From a virus: a DNA stretch of 20,232 bases. The position numbers and the translations under genes are program-made. The notes under the pieces are model-generated. The model made no database searches and was not told where the DNA came from. It saw nothing but the letters and a program-made list of their open reading frames with translations. Below are positions 14,853 to 20,232 of this stretch, piece after piece (within the stretch, counting starts at the first letter, position 1; each line of letters begins with the position of its first letter). The stretch spans positions 20,599-40,830 of IMG/VR virus record IMGVR_UViG_3300000101_000022; one strand, written 5' to 3'.

Positions 14853-14874
14853 TACGATAAATACTATTATCGTA
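14853..14874 (+). promoter_or_regulatory. Putative late promoter inside a perfect inverted repeat
   Basis: TACGATAA and TTATCGTA form a perfect 8-bp inverted repeat around the 6-nt loop ATACTA. The promoter core GATAAATACTA (14856-14866) runs from the left arm through the loop and is identical to the element upstream of the minus-strand fibre gene. The ATG at 14892 follows a GGGG-containing Shine-Dalgarno-like site at 14878-14881. No T-run follows, so it is not a typical terminator. Confidence 0.5.
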
Positions 14875-14891
14875 ATAGGGGATATTAACGA

Positions 14892-17525
14892 ATGGCTTAT
14901 ACAATATTTAATACTCGTAATAACAGCGTAGCAGTAGTTGAAGATGGTACTATTGACAACACAACTGACCTAAAACTAATAGGTAAAAACTATGCAGGTT
15001 ACGGCGAAATACAAAATGAAAATTTTGTTTACTTACTAGAAAACTTTGCTGGTGCAAACCAACCACCAAGACCAATAGCAGGACAGTTATGGTTTAACAC
15101 TACTTCTAAAAAAATAGAAGTATATGATGGTAATAGTGAAAGCGTTTTTGTTCCCCTTGGAAACGTTCACATTGGTTCTAAGCCAAGCGGTTCAGCAATT
15201 ACAGCGGCAAATGTTAACAAAGGTGACTTATGGTGGGACGATGTAACAAGTCAGCTATATGCACATAACGGTGCAGTATCAGGAGATCCTTTTGTACTAG
15301 TTGGACCAAAAGGCAACCAAACTGTTAAAACAACAGTAGATGATGCTGAAGTTTATGATAACTTGTTTGCAGGCCAAGCAGACGATACTCCATACAAGCA
15401 CAGAATTTTAAAAGGTTTCGTAGATGACGTTGTTATCTTTACAGTAAGTAATGACGAATTTACATTAGATGATTCAAACCCAATTACTGGCTTTGATAGA
15501 ATTAAAAAAGGTATTACATTACTTAATACACAAAATGCAAACAGCGGAGTTACAACAGGTAACTATCAATTACATGGTACTGTTTCAAATGCATTACAAT
15601 TAGGTGGAACACTAGCGGCAGAGTTTGTACAACGTTCAAACCCAACGTTTGTTACACAAGTTGATATTGCTGACAATGATGGTTTATTAATTGGACCAAA
15701 CGACGAATTACTAGTTAAAATATCCGGCGGCGAAACAATACTTGAGTCAACTATTACAAATGCTGATATGTCATTTAAAGTTAAAGACGCAGGCGGCTCA
15801 ACAGTTATTCCATTAAAACTTTCAGCAACTGGCCCAATGCCAAATGCAGATAACACAATGGATATTGGTTCTACAACTAAGCGTTGGAACGAAGTACATG
15901 CTGTAAACTTTAGAGGTATAGCAGACGAAGCAAATACTGTATTAAGTGACGGAACATACAAAATTGCTACTAAAGGAAACACATTTGACGCTCTTGTAAC
16001 AAGAGATAGCGTAGGTGACATCTTTGGTACTAGTTTCCGCGGAACGCACTTATACAACAGCACAGACGCTACAGCGGCGCTTACAGGTAGAGTTACTAAA
16101 GCAGATGGTGTACAAGTAGACAACGGAGCAACATTTATTGGTGCGGCAACTACTGCTACAGCAAACACACTAGTTGCTAGAGACAATTCAGGTAATATTA
16201 CAGCAACACAATTTAGTGGACTAGCATCAAGAGCGGCAACACTACAAGTTGCTACAGGTGCAAATACATATGAATATAGAGTTGGTCAAGTTGCAGACGG
16301 TGCGGCACAGCCAGACACAGTTGCAGTTAGAGACAGCAACGGAAAACTATATGCTACAGAATTTATAGGTGCATTAAACGGTGCGGCCGCAACAGCAAAT
16401 AAATGGACTACTGCAAGAATATTAACAGTAGACGGTGATTTATCAGGACAAGTTACAATAGATGGCTCGCAAGATGTTACTTTAACACTAACAGCTGGTA
16501 GTAACAGTGTTTCTTTAGGAACAGATACTACAGGTAATTATGTACAAAATATATCAACATACAACAGTGATCCTTATCTTAATGTTTATGTAAACAATGT
16601 ATTAGACGGTGCAGGCGCAGAAAGTGCAGTACTACAATTAGGACTTGATGCTAGTACAACTAAAACTTCAAACTCATTAGTTGCACGAGATGCATCTAAT
16701 GCTATTGCTGTAGGTCCTATTAGTTCAGATGATATTACTGCTACTACTATAGACGGTAGTATAATAACAGCAAGTACTAGATTTACAGGACACGTAAACG
16801 AATCAGGTACAGCAAACGATGGTTGGTTTGATAACTTAACTGTTGGAACACTTAATGCTACTAACTTTAACTTTAACAGTATTGTAACTGCTATTGCAAA
16901 TGGTGGTACAGGCGCAACAACTGCTCCTCTTGCTAGAACTAATTTAGATGTTTATAGTAAAGGCGAAGTTGATACAACAGTATCTAACTTAAATAGTGCG
17001 ATTGCTGGTGTTAGCTCTACATCAATATCAAATGGTAATAGTAGCGTAGCAGTAGCAAACGGCGGCGATACAACATTTACGCATAATGGTACTGTAATTG
17101 GTAAAGTTAAATCTACAGGTATTGACTTAGAAGCAGGATTTAAATTTATTGGTACAGCAACAGAAGCAGACTTTGCTGACTTAGCTGAGAAATATACAAC
17201 AAACGAAGAATTAGCACCAGGCACAGTAGTATGTGTTAGTGCAGATGAAGATAGCGAACTTAAAGCATGTGGACCAAACGATTTTCCAGTAGGAATTATA
17301 TCTACTGATCCAGCTTACTTAATGAACGCAAGTGCAGACGGACAAGCAATAGCACTTAAAGGTCGTGTACCAACTCGTGTACTAGGAGCAGTTAATAAAG
17401 GTGATATACTTTATGCAAGTTACGATGGTGTACTAATTAAAGACGGTGCACAAAAAGTTGCTATAGCACTTACTACAAGTACTATTGAAGAAGAAAAAGT
17501 AGTTGAGTGTATGATAATTCTTTAA
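14892..17525 (+). CDS. Tail fibre paralogue 3 with C-terminal Peptidase_G2/chaperone-like domain
   Basis: ATG at 14892 has its own putative late promoter and a 56-nt leader, unlike the preceding fibre gene. Residues 1-235 are the shared anchor: MAY start, NENFVYLLENFAG, GQLWFNTTSKKIEVYDG, GDLWWDDVTSQLYAHNG, FVLVGP, FTVSNDEFTLDD. The shaft includes DIGSTTKRWNEVHAVNFRG and four RD-G/N-type units with Arg at residues 371, 430, 480 and 599 (for example VARDNSGNITATQFSG and VRDSNGKLYATEFIG), then GDLSGQVTIDGSQDVTLTL. From about residue 760 the C-terminus has DLAEKYTTNEELAPGTVV, VGIISTDPAYLMN and ALKGRVPTRVLG. That pattern resembles C-terminal domains of the Peptidase_G2 kind, which help trimerise fibres and may cut themselves off. 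No catalytic residue can be assigned by eye, so cleavage is unproven. Confidence 0.8.
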   Translation: MAYTIFNTRNNSVAVVEDGTIDNTTDLKLIGKNYAGYGEIQNENFVYLLENFAGANQPPRPIAGQLWFNTTSKKIEVYDGNSESVFVPLGNVHIGSKPSGSAITAANVNKGDLWWDDVTSQLYAHNGAVSGDPFVLVGPKGNQTVKTTVDDAEVYDNLFAGQADDTPYKHRILKGFVDDVVIFTVSNDEFTLDDSNPITGFDRIKKGITLLNTQNANSGVTTGNYQLHGTVSNALQLGGTLAAEFVQRSNPTFVTQVDIADNDGLLIGPNDELLVKISGGETILESTITNADMSFKVKDAGGSTVIPLKLSATGPMPNADNTMDIGSTTKRWNEVHAVNFRGIADEANTVLSDGTYKIATKGNTFDALVTRDSVGDIFGTSFRGTHLYNSTDATAALTGRVTKADGVQVDNGATFIGAATTATANTLVARDNSGNITATQFSGLASRAATLQVATGANTYEYRVGQVADGAAQPDTVAVRDSNGKLYATEFIGALNGAAATANKWTTARILTVDGDLSGQVTIDGSQDVTLTLTAGSNSVSLGTDTTGNYVQNISTYNSDPYLNVYVNNVLDGAGAESAVLQLGLDASTTKTSNSLVARDASNAIAVGPISSDDITATTIDGSIITASTRFTGHVNESGTANDGWFDNLTVGTLNATNFNFNSIVTAIANGGTGATTAPLARTNLDVYSKGEVDTTVSNLNSAIAGVSSTSISNGNSSVAVANGGDTTFTHNGTVIGKVKSTGIDLEAGFKFIGTATEADFADLAEKYTTNEELAPGTVVCVSADEDSELKACGPNDFPVGIISTDPAYLMNASADGQAIALKGRVPTRVLGAVNKGDILYASYDGVLIKDGAQKVAIALTTSTIEEEKVVECMIIL

Positions 17526-17540
17526 GAATAATCCACTCAA

Positions 17541-17569
17541 TAAAAAAGGAGCATTACGCTCCTTTTTTT
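17541..17569. terminator. Bidirectional hairpin terminator between convergent operons
   Basis: GGAGC (17548-17552) pairs perfectly with GCTCC (17558-17562) around ATTAC, and the stem is extended by A6 on the left and T7 on the right. A T-run therefore follows the hairpin on either strand. It stands 15 nt after the plus-strand fibre stop and 14 nt after the minus-strand BolA-like stop, so it probably ends both transcripts. Confidence 0.9.
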
Positions 17570-17583
17570 ATGACTAAAAAATA

Positions 17584-17811
17584 TTATTGTTCTGAGGGTG
17601 TTAAAGTTTTTACAGTAAGTGCATGAAGTTCACCACTTGCCATTTCTTCTTTTACTAATTTTAAAACTAGTCTTTGTCTATTTACTTTTGATATTCCTTC
17701 AAAAGCAGGCGAAATAATAACTGCTGAACAGTTGCATCCGTCGCCTTGCATAGTTACAATAGATTCTGATATACCAGATTCAAGCCTTGCTTGTACTTCT
17801 TCTAAAGTCAT
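17584..17811 (-). CDS. BolA/IbaG-family protein, Cys-loop type
   Basis: This 75-residue protein aligns over nearly its full length with the IbaG/BolA fold (E. coli IbaG is 84 residues): an N-terminal helix (TLEEVQARLESGI), GDG followed by CNC at residues 26-28, VIISPAFEG, SKVNRQRLVLKLVKEEM, and the C-terminal HALTVKTLTP with His63. BolA proteins pair with monothiol glutaredoxins, sharing a [2Fe-2S] cluster, and act in iron-sulfur trafficking or regulation. The family's cluster ligands are the C-terminal His and a His or Cys in the loop after strand 1; here the loop offers two Cys. The start ATG at 17811 has AAAAGAG just upstream. It lies 18 nt after the fibre gene and just before the terminator, so it is probably a late gene. 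It is a phage-borne cellular-type gene; the target is unknown. Confidence 0.85.
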   Translation of the reverse strand: MTLEEVQARLESGISESIVTMQGDGCNCSAVIISPAFEGISKVNRQRLVLKLVKEEMASGELHALTVKTLTPSEQ

Positions 17812-17829
17812 GTTAACTCTTTTTAGTTA

Positions 17830-19722
17830 TTAGTGTAGGTCTGCCCAGGTTGAGCCTGTGTATACTTGTAATTTTGTATCTGTAGTATTAAACACAACCA
17901 TGCCAGCTGCCGCTGTTAGTGCATTACGCTGTGTAGTTGTCATACTAGCAAATTTAACAGCAGTACCAAAGTCTGCAACATCTTCTACAATTTTAGTTTT
18001 AATTGTATAGTTTGAAATGTCTTGTAGCTCTGCCGGATCAGTTACTGAACCTGCATATTCAGTTACAAAGAAACCACTGTTTGTTTCACTTAATGCTGTT
18101 CTGTGAATTGCAGTAATTGCACGGTCACCAAATGCTGAAAGTTTACCTGTAACAGTCAGGTCGTTAGTTACATTAACGTTACTGTCAATTACTAATTCAG
18201 TTGTATAATCGTTTACATCTGCGCATATGCTGTTAATAGCAAGTTTTGTAGGGTTACTTGCACTGTATGCATCAATGTTATTATCGTTAATTACAACGCC
18301 AGTTATGCCACCTATGCTTACAGCATTGTCAACAGTTAAGTCACTACTCATAACTACTGCTGGAGTAACTGTAATAGCACTTGAATCTGCACTATCAATT
18401 AAAGTAGTAAACACGTTACCTGTAAATGTGCCTGTATGATCACCTGCCGCATTACCAACTACTGCACCAGTATGTGTACCTGCACTGTTACCAGTTAAAT
18501 CACCTGTTACGTTACCAATTAATGTGTTATTTACAGCATCTACAATAACAGTACTGTCATCGCCAAATACTGAACCTTTAACATCGCCTGTGTGATAACC
18601 TGCTGTATTACCAGTTACATTGCCTGTTAGTGTTCCTGAAAGTGTTGTTGCTGTAACTGAAAGTACACTTAAAGCCGCATCTGATGGACCTGTGTTTGCC
18701 GCTAATACTGTTTGCGCACCTGATCCTTTTACATCACCAGTTACGTTACCAATTACGTTACCAGTTAAATCACCTTGTAAATCAAATGCAGGACTTGCTG
18801 TATGTGTAACTTCTCCTGACGAAGCATCATACATCAGTATAGTTGTACCAACAGCACTTCTAACTGGTTTAACTACAAATGTATCTGCTACAATGTTGTT
18901 TACGGCAACACCAGTGGCATTTATTACAATCGAGTTTGCGGCTTGATTTGTTTCACCTGCTTTTTCACCAATGGCTATTGCATTTACGCCTTGAGTTGTA
19001 TAACCTGCGTGAGTACCAATTGCTACAGCAAGGTCACTTTGTGTAGTTTTGCCTGCGGCTTCACCAATTGCTATTGATTGTATGCCTTGAGTAGTTTGAC
19101 CTGCGTCATAACCAATTGCTACTGAGTAAAGTCCGCTTGATTGTCCTGCACCCGAGCCAAGTGCAATACCTGTTTCACTTGTTCTTAAACTTGTTGTTTC
19201 GATATCACCAACAATCTTATTGTTAACGCCATCTACTAATAGTGTGCTATCATCGCCAAATACACTACCTTCTACGTCACCGTCAAGTCTTACTGCGTGT
19301 ATGTTATTCCACTTTAATGTGCTTGAACCTAAATCATATGTAGCGTCTGCGTTCGGAGTTAATGAACTTGTTATTCGTGCGCCTAAGTTAACAGTGTCGT
19401 CACTAGCATCATCACCTAAGATAATGTCGCCAGTAGCAGTAATAGTACCGGTAATATTAATATTACCTTGACCAATTATGTTGTTGCCGTTAAGGTCTAA
19501 ATTTTGTTGTAAGTCTAATGTTGAGTTTATTGTATCAGCTACAATGTATTCACCTATGCTTGCAATAGCTGAACCAGCCATTGGCATACCGCCTGCTGTT
19601 GCTCCGTCACCTATATATAATTTGTCGGTATCTGTTACATACACCAACTCGCCGTTTGCGAAAACTACACCGCCACCTGCGGTACGTTCAGCATCTGTGC
19701 CACGTCTGATCTGTAATGCCAT
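17830..19722 (-). CDS. Tail fibre with Mtd-type N-terminus and YadA-head-like repeats
   Basis: ATG at 19722 follows AGGAG (19732-19736) and two ATAAATA elements. The N-terminus, MALQIRRGTDAERT, NGELVYVTDTDKLYIGDG, matches the N-terminal domain found in Mtd-type and other phage fibre proteins, which attaches to the virion. Residues 128-150 hold YDLGSSTLKWNNIHAVRLDG, a shaft motif also present in the plus-strand 877-residue fibre. Residues 186-265 are five AIGxxAG-type repeats like the YadA adhesin head. TGNVTGD-type repeats (315-435) follow, suggesting a beta-helical shaft. GSVFGDDST occurs twice (residues 152 and 383). The C-terminal part has MTTTQRNALTAAAGMVVFN and ends KLQVYTGSTWADLH, a common phage fibre ending. 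It is oriented opposite to the other fibres and probably forms a separate adhesin. Confidence 0.85.
   Translation of the reverse strand: MALQIRRGTDAERTAGGGVVFANGELVYVTDTDKLYIGDGATAGGMPMAGSAIASIGEYIVADTINSTLDLQQNLDLNGNNIIGQGNINITGTITATGDIILGDDASDDTVNLGARITSSLTPNADATYDLGSSTLKWNNIHAVRLDGDVEGSVFGDDSTLLVDGVNNKIVGDIETTSLRTSETGIALGSGAGQSSGLYSVAIGYDAGQTTQGIQSIAIGEAAGKTTQSDLAVAIGTHAGYTTQGVNAIAIGEKAGETNQAANSIVINATGVAVNNIVADTFVVKPVRSAVGTTILMYDASSGEVTHTASPAFDLQGDLTGNVIGNVTGDVKGSGAQTVLAANTGPSDAALSVLSVTATTLSGTLTGNVTGNTAGYHTGDVKGSVFGDDSTVIVDAVNNTLIGNVTGDLTGNSAGTHTGAVVGNAAGDHTGTFTGNVFTTLIDSADSSAITVTPAVVMSSDLTVDNAVSIGGITGVVINDNNIDAYSASNPTKLAINSICADVNDYTTELVIDSNVNVTNDLTVTGKLSAFGDRAITAIHRTALSETNSGFFVTEYAGSVTDPAELQDISNYTIKTKIVEDVADFGTAVKFASMTTTQRNALTAAAGMVVFNTTDTKLQVYTGSTWADLH
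18508..18576 (-). repeat. GSVFGDDST module, downstream copy
   Basis: It encodes residues 383-405, beginning GSVFGDDSTVIVDAVNNTLI. This is the second copy of the module at 19201-19269 in the same gene, with most hydrophobic and Gly/Asp positions kept. Confidence 0.75.
18913..19173 (-). repeat. Five YadA-head-like 15-16-residue repeats
   Basis: Units begin at residues 186, 201, 217, 233 and 249 with IALG, VAIG, IAIG, VAIG, IAIG, each followed by x-x-A-G-x-[ST]-[ST]-x. The spacing is 15, 16, 16, 16 and 16 to the following IVI at 265. AIGxxA repeats of this type form the trimeric left-handed roll of YadA-type adhesin heads. Confidence 0.85.
19201..19269 (-). repeat. GSVFGDDST module, upstream copy
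   Basis: It encodes residues 152-174, beginning GSVFGDDSTLLVDGVNNKIV. It precedes the YadA-like head repeats, and its sister copy (18508-18576) follows them, so the two copies bracket the head and the TGNVTG tract. Confidence 0.75.
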
Positions 19723-19743
19723 TCTAGTTAACTCCTGATAACA

Positions 19744-19768
19744 TATTTATTTGTTATTAGTATTTATC
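19744..19768 (-). promoter_or_regulatory. Tandem late promoter elements before the minus-strand fibre gene
   Basis: On the minus strand, GATAAATACTA (19768-19758) is followed by ATAAATA (19750-19744), both matching the T4-type late core. The first is identical to the 11-mer upstream of the plus-strand fibre at 14892. The fibre ATG is at 19722, about 35-46 nt downstream of the first element. They lie in the 54-nt gap between the upstream 105-residue gene and the fibre gene. Confidence 0.55.
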
Positions 19769-19776
19769 CATCTGAA

Positions 19777-20094
19777 CTATCTTCTTAACTTTAAAAATTT
19801 CTTAGTTCTTTTGGTAATATCTGCTTTAACCTTGTCTGTATCTAGTCTAAAGTCAACATTCTTTATTACATTTTGATACTGTTCAAATAGGTCGTCTAAG
19901 GATTTTTCTAGATCTTTTACAGGCTTTTTGTCTGTATTAATATCAATGTCCCATATTTTACCGTCAGTAAACTCTACTCTGACAGAGTTAAGGTACTCAA
20001 GTGGTACAACATCAATGTGTACGTCCTTGAGTACCTCTGGCCAATGATCTATTACTTCTTTTGGAAGTTGCTTTTTACGAGGTTTCTTTTGCAC
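19777..20094 (-). CDS. Hypothetical protein of marine T4-like phage type, 105 aa
   Basis: The start is GTG at 20092-20094, overlapping the end of the upstream gene by 20 nt; no ATG is available in this frame and no strong Shine-Dalgarno is seen, which suggests translational coupling. The protein is highly charged and Lys-rich, opening KKPRKKQLPKEVIDHWPEVL. A compact core, SVRVEFTDGKIWDIDI, is followed by two likely helices with VKDLEKSLDDLFEQYQNVI and DTDKVKADITKRTKKFL. There is no signal peptide or membrane segment. I recall similar small proteins in T4-like cyanophage genomes, without a known function. Basic ends could suit binding to nucleic acid or to an acidic partner, but that is speculation. 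Confidence 0.75.
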   Translation of the reverse strand: MQKKPRKKQLPKEVIDHWPEVLKDVHIDVVPLEYLNSVRVEFTDGKIWDIDINTDKKPVKDLEKSLDDLFEQYQNVIKNVDFRLDTDKVKADITKRTKKFLKLRR

Positions 20095-20232
20095 TAGACT
20101 TGGTTTTCTTCTTTGTAGGTACCAATTCCTCTGCTTGTTCTCGTAGTACTTTTGCTTCCTTAAATAAAGTGTCTGCTTGTGAACGATACTGTGCGGCTAA
20201 ATCTTCGTCGCTTAATGTATCTGTTGCAGGTG
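20075..20232 (-). CDS. C-terminal fragment of an Ala/Glu/Lys-rich protein, cut by the window edge
   Basis: Reading from 20230 down to the TAA at 20077-20075 gives about 51 residues without a stop, including LSDEDLAAQYRSQADTLFKE and AKVLREQAEELVPTKKKTKS. It is a probable helix or coiled coil followed by a Lys/Thr/Ser-rich tail. The 20-nt overlap with the next gene and the matching codon style support that it is real. Its N-terminus and function lie outside the window. Confidence 0.6.
   Translation of the reverse strand, partial: PATDTLSDEDLAAQYRSQADTLFKEAKVLREQAEELVPTKKKTKSSAKETS

Noticed and set aside
14853-14874. The inverted repeat as a rho-independent terminator
   Set aside because: The stem is mostly A-T, no T-run follows, and it contains a late promoter element directly before a gene start.
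15566-16186. 206-codon open frame on the minus strand
   Set aside because: It lies wholly inside the 877-residue fibre gene, has the Ser/Val/Pro/Ala-rich composition typical of an antisense shadow, and shows no recognisable motif or ribosome site.
18420-18780. Short repeated strings of the accagttacattgcc type, resembling a CRISPR or iteron array
   Set aside because: The spacing is irregular and the repeats are in-frame codons for TGNVTGD-type protein repeats, so they are explained by the fibre gene.
18620-18946. 108-codon open frame on the plus strand
   Set aside because: It is antisense to the minus-strand fibre; its sequence mirrors the TGNVTG and YadA-like repeats of the real gene.

Overview
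The window looks like part of the late structural (baseplate and tail-fibre) region of a T4-like marine myovirus. The signs are AT-rich DNA, tightly packed genes, ATAAATA-type late promoter motifs resembling the T4 late TATAAATA box, and a run of very large, modular, repeat-rich virion proteins of the kind known from marine cyanophages and pelagiphages. There are no tRNAs, integrase, insertion sequences or CRISPR. The host cannot be read from the sequence; a marine cyanobacterium or a SAR11-type alphaproteobacterium are both reasonable.

Plus strand, 1-17525: a giant gene is open at the left edge, with 3246 residues visible. It carries a split set of seven FG-GAP-like beta-propeller units, a central region that may correspond to a baseplate wedge protein, and a long C-terminal series of beta-sandwich-like modules. 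It is followed by a 205-residue probable virion protein and then three consecutive tail-fibre paralogues of 734, 747 and 877 residues. The three share an N-terminal anchor of roughly 230 residues and end differently: a gp12-type tail-collar tip, no recognised tip, and a domain resembling the self-cleaving Peptidase_G2/chaperone type. A strong hairpin terminator at 17541-17569 closes this block.

Minus strand, 20232-17584, converging on the same terminator: the 3' end of an alanine/lysine-rich gene, a small conserved-looking hypothetical gene overlapping it by 20 nt, a late promoter, a 630-residue tail fibre with an Mtd-type N-terminus and YadA-head-like repeats, and finally a 75-residue BolA/IbaG-family protein.

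Most of the window encodes the parts that attach the phage to its host: baseplate, fibre anchors and fibre tips. The exception is the BolA-like gene, a cellular iron-sulfur/redox regulator family, sitting 18 nt behind a tail-fibre gene in a late operon. It is the most surprising item here. The giant protein's interrupted propeller and the swapping of modules among fibre genes are the next most interesting.
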